Assembly: GCA_024234365.1 (NCBI GenBank)
Contig: JACKOK010000001.1
Location: 879,073 to 943,072 of the forward strand
DNA: 64,000 bases
Origin: Pseudomonadales bacterium
GTDB lineage: Bacteria > Pseudomonadota > Gammaproteobacteria > Pseudomonadales > Pseudohongiellaceae
Direction of reading: 5' to 3'
A program made the position numbers and the translations under genes. Of this stretch, positions 1 through 9,048 are shown in pieces; position 1 is the first letter of the stretch; each line of letters begins with the position of its first letter. The notes under the pieces were generated by a model. That model worked only from the letters and a program-made list of their open reading frames with translations. It ran no database searches and was not told the origin of the DNA.

Positions 1-2364
1 GGCCTCGACGCGGGAAGGAATCAAGCGGCGCGGGTAGTAGTTGTTCTCGATATCGACATCGGCGGTTTCCCAGTGAGGATCGACCACGATGTCCTTGATG
101 TCTTTCTCGGTCACGATCAGCTTGCGCACCATGTGTGCATCGCGGCGCCAGATTTCGGCGGGAATGCGAATCTCCTCGCCGCTGTCATCGGCATAGGTGA
201 CGCCGAGAATGATGGGCATGACCAGGCCGCCGAGGTTGGAGAACTCCAGCACATAGTAGTTCTTGTCCTCGGCGATGGCGCGTTCCAGTGCCTGACGCTC
301 CCAATCCTCCAGGCCTTTCATGAACTCGTTGTAGCGGTTGCGCTCCTTGTTGGTGACAGTAAACATGTCATGTTCGTCGTGGAAATCACGCACGTCCGGG
401 TTGCGCTCCACCCAGGTACGCATGCCTTCCTGGGCGTTGCGGGTGACGAACAGGGAATCCGGTTTGTCTTCCCATTCCCGACGACGGCGGTCGTTGTCGA
501 TGTCCGGGTTCTCGGTGTCCAGGCGCATCTCGTAGACACGGTCGAGGGAAATGTCCACATGATCGGTAGAGTAGAACCAGCCGCGCCAGAACCAGTCCAG
601 GTCCACGCCGGAAGCCTCTTCCATGGTGCGGAAGAAATCAGCGGGCGTTGGGCGTTTGAACATCCACAGATTGGTGTACTGCTTGAAGGCGAAGTCGAAC
701 AGCTCACGACCCATGACGGTTTCGCGCAGGATGTTCAGGGCCACCGCTGGCTTGGAATAGGCATTGGGCCCCAGGTTCAGCACGCTGTCGGACTGCGTCA
801 TGATGGGCACCTGGTTCTGCGAACGCATATAGGAGGTGATGTCCGCAGGCTCCACGCCCCAGGGGATATCCGGGTCCCACTCGCGCCCGGCCACGCCGTC
901 CATATAACTGTTGAGCCCCTCGTCCATCCAGGTCCACTGGCGTTCGTCGGAATTGATGATCATCGGGAAATAGCTGTGGCCGACTTCATGAATCACCACG
1001 CCAATCAGCCCCTGCTTGGTCGCCAGGGAGTAGGTGCGTGAACCGTCATCCTGCAGATTGGTGCGCGGGCCATTGAAGGTGATCATCGGGTATTCCATGC
1101 CGCCAACCGGGCCGTTCACCGACTGCGCGGTGGGGTAGGGGTAGTCGAAGGAGACGCGTGAATACACTTCCAGTGTGTGGATGATGGCCTCGGTGGAATA
1201 GGTGGACCACAGCGGCTCGCCTTCCTTGGGATAGAAGGACTGGGCCATCACGAAGGGGCGCACATCGCCGCCCTGGTCGTAACCCTTGGCGTCCCAGATG
1301 AATTTGCGCGAGGAGGCCCAGGCGAAATCGCGCACGTTCTCGGCCTTGAAACGCCAGGTGCGGGTGTCTTCCGTGCCTTCCTTTTCGTTTTCCAGCGCTT
1401 CTTCTGCAGTGACGATGAAGACCGGGCGTTGCGCATCCTCTGCCTCACGCAGACGCTCGCGTTGCGTGTTGCTCAGTACCTGATTGGGGTTCTGCAGGGT
1501 GCCGGTGGAGGACACGATGTGATCGGCAGGCACGGTCATCTCGACCTCGTAATTGCCGAACTCCAGGGTGAACTCACCACGGCCCAGGAATTCCTTGTTG
1601 GTCCAGCCCTCGTAGTCGGTGTAGGCGGCCAGACGCGGGTACCACTGGGCCAGCAGGAAGATATCGTTGCCCCCTTCGCGCTCATCGTCCGGGAAGTGCT
1701 CATAGCCGCTGCGGGCGGATACGGCGTCCTCTTCCACGATATTGAAGGCAAAGTCGATGTTGAACTCTGTGCTCTGGCCGCTGCGCAGGGCGCTGGGCAG
1801 GTCGATGCGCATGAGAGTGCCCACGATGGTATAGGGCAGGGCATTGCCACGGGTGTCTTCCACAGCGTTGATCTGATAGCCCATTTCCACATCGGCCATG
1901 GCCTGCTGGCGACGCAGTTCGTCGAGGCTGAGGCGTGCGGGAGTATCACTGCCACCGACCTGTACAGCCGGGCCGCGCCGCCCGGCTCCGCCGAAATCCT
2001 CGCTCATTTCTGCCATGGAGTCGGTGCGGAAGATGTTCTGGTCGAGCTGCAGCCACAGATAGCTCAGCGTGTCAGGCGAGTTATTGAGGTAGCTGATGGT
2101 TTCCGAGCCACTCAGGCGGCGATTGGCCTCGTCGAGTACTGCGCTGATTTTGTAATCCACCTGCTGCTGCCAGTATTCGTGGCCGGGCTGGCCACCGGCA
2201 TTGCGCCAGGTGTTGGGGGTTGGCAATGCTTCGTCGAGTTGGCGGAATTTGTCTTCAAAATCGTCCTTGGTCTGTTTGACGGTGTCGCTGAAGGCGCCCG
2301 CAGGGCTGAGGGTGGTAATGAAAAGGGCGATAGCAACAGAGCGCCTCGACATAGGCATGGGCAT
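1..2364 (-). CDS. M1-family zinc metallopeptidase, C-terminus cut by window edge
   Basis: This gene encodes an M1-type zinc aminopeptidase, probably exported. 788 codons are visible and the frame runs off the left edge with no stop. A basic and hydrophobic N-terminus (about residues 1-25) looks like a signal peptide. The zinc site is HEVGH at residues 459-463, followed 18 residues later by E482 in WMDEGLN, the classic HExxH-x18-E spacing. The upstream GGMEYP at 421-426 matches the exopeptidase GxMEN loop, with Tyr in place of Asn. Three in-frame ATGs occur at the start; 2364 is chosen because AGGAG lies 7 nt upstream. It is divergent from the NhaC gene. The family is certain from the motif; the peptide substrate is unknown. 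Confidence 0.88.
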   Translation of the reverse strand, partial: MPMPMSRRSVAIALFITTLSPAGAFSDTVKQTKDDFEDKFRQLDEALPTPNTWRNAGGQPGHEYWQQQVDYKISAVLDEANRRLSGSETISYLNNSPDTLSYLWLQLDQNIFRTDSMAEMSEDFGGAGRRGPAVQVGGSDTPARLSLDELRRQQAMADVEMGYQINAVEDTRGNALPYTIVGTLMRIDLPSALRSGQSTEFNIDFAFNIVEEDAVSARSGYEHFPDDEREGGNDIFLLAQWYPRLAAYTDYEGWTNKEFLGRGEFTLEFGNYEVEMTVPADHIVSSTGTLQNPNQVLSNTQRERLREAEDAQRPVFIVTAEEALENEKEGTEDTRTWRFKAENVRDFAWASSRKFIWDAKGYDQGGDVRPFVMAQSFYPKEGEPLWSTYSTEAIIHTLEVYSRVSFDYPYPTAQSVNGPVGGMEYPMITFNGPRTNLQDDGSRTYSLATKQGLIGVVIHEVGHSYFPMIINSDERQWTWMDEGLNSYMDGVAGREWDPDIPWGVEPADITSYMRSQNQVPIMTQSDSVLNLGPNAYSKPAVALNILRETVMGRELFDFAFKQYTNLWMFKRPTPADFFRTMEEASGVDLDWFWRGWFYSTDHVDISLDRVYEMRLDTENPDIDNDRRRREWEDKPDSLFVTRNAQEGMRTWVERNPDVRDFHDEHDMFTVTNKERNRYNEFMKGLEDWERQALERAIAEDKNYYVLEFSNLGGLVMPIILGVTYADDSGEEIRIPAEIWRRDAHMVRKLIVTEKDIKDIVVDPHWETADVDIENNYYPRRLIPSRVEA

Positions 2365-2533
2365 GGCAAAACTCCTGGTGGCAGTGGGATTCCGTCGATG
2401 GCGGGATAATAGCCCGAACTATCGTTCGATCCCAGCCCAAATCGAGTGTGTGCAAGCGTTTTCTTGTTGGCGGGTTCGGGGTAGTATCGGCTGCTGATCG
2501 ATTTGCCCCCAATACTGACCACGGAGAACACGC

Positions 2534-4012
2534 ATGCAGGAGAATGTGACACAGGGCCCGGCGCAGGAAAACTCCGTACGCGAGGAGCATGCGGAACGTT
2601 CGCTGGTTCTGGCCCTGATTCCGCTGCTGGCGCTGTTTGCCCTGCTGGGTCTCAATGTCGCCCTGTACGGCGATGATTCCCTCTCGGGCGCGAACCAGAC
2701 CGCCCTGATCATTGCGGCGGCTCTGGCTGCGGCAATCAGCCTGTTCCTTGGAGTGCCCTGGGCCGATATCCAGGAAAAGATTCTGGAGAATATCCGTGCG
2801 GCCACGCCTGCCATCCTCATCCTTTTGATGGTGGGGGCACTGGTGGGCTCCTGGCTGATCGGTGGCATTGTGCCGACCATGATTTATTACGGTCTGCAGA
2901 TCTTCAACCCTGCCATCTTCATTGTCAGTTGCTGCGTGCTGACGGCCATTGCTTCCATTGTCATTGGCAGTTCCTGGTCCACCTCGGCAACGCTCGGAGT
3001 GGCCATGATGAGCATTGGCTACACCCTGGGTTTCAACCCCGGTCTCGTGGCCGGTGCGATTATTTCGGGCGCGTATTTCGGCGACAAGATGTCCCCGCTG
3101 TCGGACACGACCAATCTGGCCTCCGGGGTGACGGGGGTGGACCTCTTTACGCATATCCGTTATCTCAGCATGACCAGCGTCCCCTCCATTGTGCTGACTC
3201 TGCTGCTGTATCTGTTTATCGGTCTGTACCTGGGGACGCCGAGCGTCGAGGACACCACCACGGCACAAACCCAGGCGGTACTGGCGCAGCGTTTCAATAT
3301 CAATCCGGTTCTGCTGCTGGTGCCCTTTTTCGTGATCTTCCTGATCGTCAAGCGCGTGGCGGCGCTACCGGCACTGTTTGTGGGGGTGTTGCTGGGGGTG
3401 GCATCCGCCCTGGCCCTGCAATATCCCCTGCTGCTGGAACAGAGCGAGGTGTTCGGCGGGCCTTACCAGGTCATCATGCAGGCCGTGTACGGCGATATCG
3501 CGCTGCCGACGAATAATGCCGTGCTGGATGAGCTGCTGCAGTCCGGCGGCATGGCCGGCATGCTCAACACCATCTGGCTGATTATTTCCGCCATGATCTT
3601 CGGCGGCGTGATGGAGGCTTCCGGATTTCTGCAGAAAATCACCCGGGTGCTGATTTCCCGGGTGCGCAGTACCGGGGGGCTGGTGACCGCCACCGGAGGC
3701 ACCTGTCTGTTGACCAATGTGTCGGCCTCGGACCAGTACCTCTCCGTGGTGGTGCCAGGACGCATGTTTATCAGCGCCTACAAGGATCGCGGCCTGGCTC
3801 CGCAAAACCTGAGCCGTACCCTGGAAGACTGCGGCACCGTGACCTCTGTACTGGTGCCGTGGAATACCTGCGGTGCCTTTCATGCCGGGGTGCTGGGTGT
3901 GGCAACGCTGAGCTATGCGCCCTGGGCGCTGTTCTGCCTGATCAGCCCCTTCATGACCATGTTGTTTGCCTGGCTGCAGATTCGCATTGCCCGCAGCGAT
4001 GCTCCGGCGTAA
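2534..4012 (+). CDS. NhaC-family Na+/H+ antiporter
   Basis: This is a 492-residue polytopic inner-membrane protein with about 11-12 hydrophobic segments and a short charged N-terminus. The segment around residues 150-200 (GSSWSTSATLGVAMMSIG, then GAYFGDKMSPLSDTTNLA) is characteristic of the NhaC family, with conserved Asp residues in the transport core. NhaC proteins exchange sodium for protons to keep pH and salt balance. Some relatives exchange malate/lactate or amino acids, so the substrate is inferred only to family level. GGAG lies 8 nt before the ATG. It stands alone between a divergent peptidase gene and a convergent DoxX gene. Confidence 0.88.
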   Translation: MQENVTQGPAQENSVREEHAERSLVLALIPLLALFALLGLNVALYGDDSLSGANQTALIIAAALAAAISLFLGVPWADIQEKILENIRAATPAILILLMVGALVGSWLIGGIVPTMIYYGLQIFNPAIFIVSCCVLTAIASIVIGSSWSTSATLGVAMMSIGYTLGFNPGLVAGAIISGAYFGDKMSPLSDTTNLASGVTGVDLFTHIRYLSMTSVPSIVLTLLLYLFIGLYLGTPSVEDTTTAQTQAVLAQRFNINPVLLLVPFFVIFLIVKRVAALPALFVGVLLGVASALALQYPLLLEQSEVFGGPYQVIMQAVYGDIALPTNNAVLDELLQSGGMAGMLNTIWLIISAMIFGGVMEASGFLQKITRVLISRVRSTGGLVTATGGTCLLTNVSASDQYLSVVVPGRMFISAYKDRGLAPQNLSRTLEDCGTVTSVLVPWNTCGAFHAGVLGVATLSYAPWALFCLISPFMTMLFAWLQIRIARSDAPA

Positions 4013-4020
4013 TTGGCAGT

Positions 4021-4455
4021 CTAACGACCGCCGCCCTGCATGCGGCTGTCCACACTGATCGGGCCGGCCCCCTTGGCGAACAGCACGAAATAGACCAGGA
4101 AGTACATGGCGGCCAGTTCCCCGTTGTTGAGCGTGGGAAACCACGCGCGGTGGGCAGTCAGATAGGCCATCACCATCAACACTGCTGCAAAGAAGGCAGC
4201 AAGGCGGGTCCACAGACCCAGCACCAGCAGGGCGCCGCCGAACAGTTCAATGACGGCCGCAACCCACAGCATGTTGATGCCCAGATCAATGCCGAAAAAA
4301 TCCATCCCGCCCAGCACGGGTTGCGCCCGCTCACCGAACAGTTTGGCAAAACCGTGTGTCATGAACATGGTGGAGCTCAGTACTCGCATCAGTGTCCAGG
4401 ACAGGGTCTGGCAACGCGTGGCCAGACCATTGAGTAATGTGTTGAGGGCATTCAT
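4021..4455 (-). CDS. DoxX family membrane protein
   Basis: This 144-residue protein has four predicted membrane helices and the DoxX signature: a motif around MTHGFAKLFGE near residue 35, then LVLGLWTRLAAFFAAVLMV in the third and fourth helices. DoxX proteins are small inner-membrane proteins. Some act in quinone-linked thiosulfate oxidation or in redox stress, but most have no assigned role. The gene converges with the NhaC gene (8 bp between the stops), so the two are separately transcribed. No biochemical role can be assigned from the context. Confidence 0.82.
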   Translation of the reverse strand: MNALNTLLNGLATRCQTLSWTLMRVLSSTMFMTHGFAKLFGERAQPVLGGMDFFGIDLGINMLWVAAVIELFGGALLVLGLWTRLAAFFAAVLMVMAYLTAHRAWFPTLNNGELAAMYFLVYFVLFAKGAGPISVDSRMQGGGR

Positions 4456-4544
4456 GGGAGACTCCGTTTACGCGGGTGAACAGGCACTGTGCTTGTCGCT
4501 GTGTGGATGAGACGGCATCATACTATGTTCATGGGAGGGAGGCG

Positions 4545-5303
4545 ATGCGCCCGCTCTCCCGCTGGATCCCCCTGACTCTGGATGTTCCCATGCGCCCACT
4601 GCTGATTCTCAAAACCGGCCAGACACAGCCTTCCCTGCGTACGCAGGGAGAGGATTTCGAGGACTGGATACGCCACGGCCTGGACGGAGCCGCAACGCTG
4701 ACGGTGGATGTCACCGCCGGGCAGCCCTTGCCGGAACTGTCCAGCTGCAGCGGGATCGTGGTAACGGGCTCCCCCGCCATGGTCACCGATCAGGCCGAAT
4801 GGAGTGAACGCAGTGCCGGTTATCTGCGCGCAGCGTTGGCCTGTTCGTTGCCGGTGCTGGGGATCTGCTACGGGCATCAGTTACTGGCCCATGCGCTTGG
4901 TGGAGTGGTGGGCTATCACCCGCAGGGCCGTGAAATCGGCACGGTAGATATCAGGCTGAATGCGGCTCATGGCGGGGATGCACTCTTTGCCGGCCTGCCT
5001 GCGAGGTTTCCTGCCCATGCCACGCATTCCCAATCGGTGTTGCAACTGCCTCCCGGGGCCGTACTGCTGGCCAGCAGTGAGCACGATGCACATCATGCCT
5101 TTCGGGTAGGGCAGTTGGCCTGGGGGGTGCAGTTTCATCCCGAGTTCGATGCGCGGATCATGCGCACTTATATTCAGGAACGGCAGCAGGATCTGCGCAG
5201 GGAGGGCCTGGATGTCGAGGCGCTCCTCGGGCAGGTAAGACCCACGCCCGAGGCGACCCGCTTGTTGCGCGATTTTGCGAGATTGGCGCGACAGGGCGTT
5301 TAG
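4545..5303 (+). CDS. Stand-alone class I glutamine amidotransferase-like protein
   Basis: The protein has the class I (triad) glutamine amidotransferase fold. The nucleophile elbow GICYGHQLLAHALGG carries the catalytic Cys and VQFHPEFD carries the catalytic His. There is no synthetase domain, so it is a free-standing GMP-synthase-like amidotransferase or gamma-glutamyl hydrolase; the substrate is not known. The start at 4545 is chosen because GGGAGG ends about 6 nt upstream. An internal ATG at 4590 begins exactly at the domain core and is a possible alternative. The 3' end overlaps the convergent thioredoxin gene by 4 bp. Confidence 0.8.
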   Translation: MRPLSRWIPLTLDVPMRPLLILKTGQTQPSLRTQGEDFEDWIRHGLDGAATLTVDVTAGQPLPELSSCSGIVVTGSPAMVTDQAEWSERSAGYLRAALACSLPVLGICYGHQLLAHALGGVVGYHPQGREIGTVDIRLNAAHGGDALFAGLPARFPAHATHSQSVLQLPPGAVLLASSEHDAHHAFRVGQLAWGVQFHPEFDARIMRTYIQERQQDLRREGLDVEALLGQVRPTPEATRLLRDFARLARQGV

Positions 5304-5995
5304 CTGCCCGCCGCTTCGTTAATCATGGAGATCAGTTCCACCGCAGACTGCGGGGTGGGAACCATACGTCCATTCAGGAACAGGGTCGGGGTGGAGCGCA
5401 CGCCCGCACGGGTGCCCCCGCGCTGATCATTGCGGATTTTCTGCACCAGGGCACTGGATTCCATGTCCTGATGTGCCTGCTCGATATCAAGACCCAGCTG
5501 GCTGAGGTAGCCGTCGAACTCCTCGTCTACATTGCCGAGCGCGGACCAGTAGGCCTGATTGCTGAACAGCAGATCGTACATTTCCCAGAACTTGCCCTGC
5601 ATGCCCGCCGCCTCGGCGTAGGTAGCGGCCTTCCAGGCATGGGCGTGGGTGCCGGTCAGGGGGTAATGGCGGAAGACCATCTGAGTGCGGTTGCTGATGA
5701 CATTCCAGGCCTGGGCGACCACCTGGTGCTCCAGGGCACAGGCGGGGCACTGGAAGTCTGCATAGACAACCAGTTTGACGCCTTCGTTATTGCCACGGGA
5801 GTGGTCGATATCGGCAATTTCAACGGGAGAGTACACCGGCCCCTGACTCATGATGCCGTAGACCACGGCGATCAGGATGAGCGGCAGCAGCACAATGCCT
5901 GCGGCCTTGGCCATCAGTTTCTGCCGGGCACTGCGCTGCTGCGCAGCATGCTGTTTCTGTTCGCGGATTCTGCGCTGTTCTTCTCGCTTGTTCAT
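5300..5995 (-). CDS. Membrane-anchored DsbA-family thioredoxin-fold protein
   Basis: This 231-residue protein begins with a very basic cytoplasmic segment (residues 1-30), followed by one membrane helix (about 32-50) and a periplasmic thioredoxin domain with active site C83-P-A-C86. Late in the domain, RSTPTLFLNG supplies the cis-Pro loop. This is the layout of DsbA-like/BdbD-type oxidoreductases (thioredoxin_4 family), which form or shuffle disulfides in exported proteins. It is convergent with the amidotransferase gene. DsbC and DsbD homologues lie far away at 50476 and 55981. Redox direction is inferred from the family, not shown. Confidence 0.85.
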   Translation of the reverse strand: MNKREEQRRIREQKQHAAQQRSARQKLMAKAAGIVLLPLILIAVVYGIMSQGPVYSPVEIADIDHSRGNNEGVKLVVYADFQCPACALEHQVVAQAWNVISNRTQMVFRHYPLTGTHAHAWKAATYAEAAGMQGKFWEMYDLLFSNQAYWSALGNVDEEFDGYLSQLGLDIEQAHQDMESSALVQKIRNDQRGGTRAGVRSTPTLFLNGRMVPTPQSAVELISMINEAAGS

Positions 5996-6081
5996 GGAAT
6001 CAGTCTATCCCTCGGCCTGTAGTGGAGCCGGACACTATAAAAGAAATTGTCGGGGAAACCAACGCGTGCGCCGCGCGGCCA

Positions 6082-6438
6082 TCAGGCGATGTCGGGCCAG
6101 TACAGCAGGACGGGCACATAGATAAACTTGACCGCAATATGCAGCCATTGATCGGTGTGCACACTGATCTTTCGCTCGCATTTGGTGAAATCGATGCCCC
6201 AGTGACAGACCGTTTCCACGAGTGCCAGGATGAAACTGCCGGTGATGACATAGACGGTGCCGCCATGCACCAGTGCGTGTGCGCTGAGCCAGTAATACCA
6301 GGCGGGGAAGTTCTCATCGCCTTTGCAGTGAATACTGCTGTGACGATTCTTGCCCCGGCTCATGGCTTCGGACTGCAGGACGAAGTCAGCCAGAGCATGC
6401 CCCGCGAGCAGAAGGAACAGGGTTTCGATGGCGGGCAC
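6082..6438 (-). CDS. DUF3307-type small membrane protein
   Basis: This is a 118-residue hydrophobic protein with about three membrane segments and the start pattern LLLAGHALADFVLQ typical of DUF3307. The inferred start is GTG at 6438, because AGGA lies about 7 nt upstream and homology-like sequence begins there. The open frame extends to 6588, but the extra residues read like leader sequence. The His and Asp residues in AGHALADF and WLSAHALVHGG are conserved in the family, whose function is unknown. It has no obvious operon partner. Confidence 0.72.
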   Translation of the reverse strand: MPAIETLFLLLAGHALADFVLQSEAMSRGKNRHSSIHCKGDENFPAWYYWLSAHALVHGGTVYVITGSFILALVETVCHWGIDFTKCERKISVHTDQWLHIAVKFIYVPVLLYWPDIA

Positions 6439-6664
6439 TCGGTTTTCCTCGTGTGGAATTGCGGCAAAAGGCGCGTCGAAGCTCAGATGCAGTGTAGTAC
6501 AGCTTTCCGGCATGGACCGGATTTGCATCACTGAAATGTCAGACAGGGGCAGGCTTTTTTGCGCGTTTGCGATTTGTTTCACAGGCACCCGGCCTGAGTG
6601 CGCACAATTTAGGCGAACAGTGGATGAAAAAACAGCACAGGGGAGGGAGTTTTGGGGGCTGTTT

Positions 6665-7495
6665 TCAGTCCTGAATAAACAGTGCCGGGTCCACGCGCGT
6701 GTTGTTCAGGTTGATGCTCCAGTGCAGATGCGGCCCGGTTACCCGACCGGTCTGTCCCACCTCGCCGATCTGTTCCCCGCTTTCCACTCGCTGGCCCGGG
6801 CTGACATCGATGGTGTTCATGTGGCAGTACAGCGTGATCAGGCCATGACCGTGGTCGAGGATGATGGTATTGCCGTTGAAGAAATAATTGCCGGTGGCCC
6901 GGACTACGCCGCCGGCAGGGGCGAAGATGGGGGTGCCTTCGGGGGCGGCAATGTCCATGCCGGAGTGAGGCGCCCGGGGCTGCTCATTGAAGAAGCGACG
7001 CAGGCCGAAGGAGCTGCTGCGGACCCCTTCCACCGGTGCCTTCATGCGCAGTACCGGCTGCAGACCTTCGTCCCAGCTCGCAAAGGCTTCATTCATTTGC
7101 GCGCTTTCGCGGTTGATGCGTGTCATGTCCTCGGTGTTCGGGTTGACCTGGCGTTCATTGGTGATGGTGAGGCGCTGCTCCACATATTTTTTGTCGCTGA
7201 CCGTAAAGCTGCGATGGGTCTGGCCGCCATCGGCCAGACGCAGGGTGATCTCGTGTTCGCCGGGCTTTGCATTCAGCGCGATACCCACGATGGCGTATTG
7301 CACACCCTCATGCTCTGCCAGCAGCACGCGATTGTTGCGGTATTGGGCCGAGATGGCATGACCCCCGGTGGGTACCAGCGCCACGCCACCGGGCACCGCC
7401 GAGTCGAGCGGAAGGGCATCGATTTCCACCGCAGCGGCCTGTTGCAGCAGAGCGGCACAGAGGACGGCGATGAACAGGTGGAAACGGGTTTTCAT
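6665..7495 (-). CDS. M23-family peptidoglycan endopeptidase (LytM-like)
   Basis: This 276-residue exported protein has a signal peptide at about residues 1-22 and a C-terminal M23 zinc endopeptidase domain. Metal and catalytic motifs are visible: HSGMDIAAP (H-x3-D), LYCHMN, and HLHW with HLH at 256-258. All zinc ligands are present, so it is likely an active cell-wall hydrolase rather than a degenerate activator. Its ATG overlaps the xseA stop codon by 4 nt (ATGA), so it is translationally coupled downstream of xseA. This xseA-M23 pairing also occurs in related gammaproteobacteria. Confidence 0.9.
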   Translation of the reverse strand: MKTRFHLFIAVLCAALLQQAAAVEIDALPLDSAVPGGVALVPTGGHAISAQYRNNRVLLAEHEGVQYAIVGIALNAKPGEHEITLRLADGGQTHRSFTVSDKKYVEQRLTITNERQVNPNTEDMTRINRESAQMNEAFASWDEGLQPVLRMKAPVEGVRSSSFGLRRFFNEQPRAPHSGMDIAAPEGTPIFAPAGGVVRATGNYFFNGNTIILDHGHGLITLYCHMNTIDVSPGQRVESGEQIGEVGQTGRVTGPHLHWSINLNNTRVDPALFIQD

Positions 7496-8892
7496 GGTGT
7501 GGTGTCCTCAGAAGGTTTGCCGACCAGCCCCTTGCCGGGCAGTAGGCGGGTGACAACGCTTTCAATACTGCCGTCTGCCAGTTGGGTGTGCAAGCTTTCT
7601 CCCTCCTGCACCTGGTCGAGCTGGCGTACTACCTGCCCGCGGGAATCAAAACTGATGCTGTAGCCCCGTTTCAGGGTGTTCAGCGGGCTGATGCCGTCCA
7701 GGCTGCGTACCAGCTGCGCGAGCTGTCCGCGCTGCAGATGCAGGCGTTGCTGCAGTGCCCGGTGCAGCCTCAGGTGATAGTGTGCCAGGGCATCGAGTTC
7801 ACGCTGTACGGCGGTGGCCGGGGAGCGGTGCCAGAGGCGTTGCTGCAGTTCGCGCAGATCGCGCCCGGCGTTATGCTGGCGCAGGCGTGTGGCCCGTTGC
7901 AGGCGTGCCTCCAGCAGATCCAGTGTCTGGGCATATTCCTGCAGGCGGCGTCCGGGGTGTTTCAGTTGGCGTGTCAGCCACAGCAGTTGTTGGCTGTGCT
8001 GTTGCAGCCGTTCGCGTATCTGTTTGCCAAGGAGATGGGCGTAGCCGCTCAGCAGTGCCAGGGTTTCCTCCTGATCCGGGCTCAGCAGCTCTGCGGCCGC
8101 CGAGGGGGTGGGGGCGCGCAGGTCGGCCACAAAATCGGCAATGGTGAAATCGGTTTCATGGCCAACGGCGCTGACGACGGGCAGCCGACTGTCGGCGATG
8201 GCGCGGGCAACGCTTTCCTCGTTGAAGGCCTGCAGGTCTTCCAGGGAACCGCCGCCACGCCCGAGGATCAACACATCCAGCCCCAGCTCCGCTGCACGGC
8301 GGTTGGCAATCGCCAATGCCCTGCAGATGGCAGCGGCCGCCTCTATCCCCTGCACCGGGACCGGCAGTAGGGTAACGGTGATGGCGGGGAAGCGCCGTCC
8401 CAGCACATTGATCATGTCGCGGATCACGGCGCCGGTGGCGGAGGTAATGACGCCGATGTGACGCACATGCTCCGGCATGGGGCGTTTGCGCTCGGGAGCA
8501 AACAAGCCTTCGTCCTGCAGCTTCTGTTTCAATTGTTCGAAGCGGCGGCGCAAGGCCCCATCGCCCGCCTCTTCCAGTGTCTCGGCTATCAGTTGGTAGT
8601 CGCCACGACCCTCGTAGATACTCAGCTTCCCCCGCAGCAGCACCTGCATGCCATCGCGTGGCCGCATGCGGGTGGCAGCATTGCGGTTGCGGAACATGGC
8701 ACAACGGATCTGGGAGCTTTCGTCCTTCAGCGTGAAATACCAATGACCGGACGCCGGCATGGCCAGATTGGAGATTTCCCCCTCCACCAGTACCGCTGGA
8801 AAGTGGTCTTCCAGCAGTGAACGCGCCAGACGGTTGAGGCTGCTGACGGACAGGGCTTCGCGAACCGGGGAAGAGGGGGAGAAGTAGGACAT
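7492..8892 (-). CDS. xseA: Exodeoxyribonuclease VII large subunit
   Basis: XseA is the catalytic subunit of exonuclease VII, which digests single-stranded DNA from either end together with several XseB subunits. The 466-residue product matches the family length. It has an N-terminal OB-fold (VSSLNRLARSLLEDHFPAVLVEGEIS is shortened in the family to the S-N-L core), a central nuclease domain with GVITSATGAVIRDM and ILGRGGGSLEDL, then a long Arg/Gln-rich coiled coil. The start at 8892 gives the usual MSYFSP-like N-terminus; ATG 8901 is an alternative. xseB is not in this window. Confidence 0.95.
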   Translation of the reverse strand: MSYFSPSSPVREALSVSSLNRLARSLLEDHFPAVLVEGEISNLAMPASGHWYFTLKDESSQIRCAMFRNRNAATRMRPRDGMQVLLRGKLSIYEGRGDYQLIAETLEEAGDGALRRRFEQLKQKLQDEGLFAPERKRPMPEHVRHIGVITSATGAVIRDMINVLGRRFPAITVTLLPVPVQGIEAAAAICRALAIANRRAAELGLDVLILGRGGGSLEDLQAFNEESVARAIADSRLPVVSAVGHETDFTIADFVADLRAPTPSAAAELLSPDQEETLALLSGYAHLLGKQIRERLQQHSQQLLWLTRQLKHPGRRLQEYAQTLDLLEARLQRATRLRQHNAGRDLRELQQRLWHRSPATAVQRELDALAHYHLRLHRALQQRLHLQRGQLAQLVRSLDGISPLNTLKRGYSISFDSRGQVVRQLDQVQEGESLHTQLADGSIESVVTRLLPGKGLVGKPSEDTTP

Positions 8893-8970
8893 GGGGCGCA
8901 TGATAGAGCAGGGCGGCTGCCGGAACAATGTGGCCCACAGCACACCGTGGCGAGGCAGTGAAAAAGCTTT

Positions 8971-9015
8971 CTTAAGAGGTTCCTTAATATTGAATTAAGA
9001 ATTGCTGCCTACAGT
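8971..9015 (+). promoter_or_regulatory. PmrA/QseB-like box and promoter of the hemolysin-ligase operon
   Basis: Half-sites CTTAAT (8983-8988) and ATTAAG (8994-8999) flank the 5-bp spacer ATTGA, and an extra CTTAAG lies at 8971-8976. A hexamer TACAGT (9010-9015) follows exactly 10 bp after the box, the geometry expected when an OmpR/PhoB-type activator replaces the -35 element. Transcription would start near 9022, upstream of the ribosome site for 9049. A near-identical arrangement lies at 17504-17536. The regulator is inferred to be the OmpR-family protein at 13494. Confidence 0.6.
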
Positions 9016-9048
9016 GGCGCCATGGTCCAGTCATACGGAGTTCCGATC

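Noticed and set aside
9022..9048. Longer N-terminus of the hemolysin-like gene from ATG 9022
   Set aside because: It would start at the predicted transcription start with no ribosome site, whereas ATG 9049 has GGAG at good distance.
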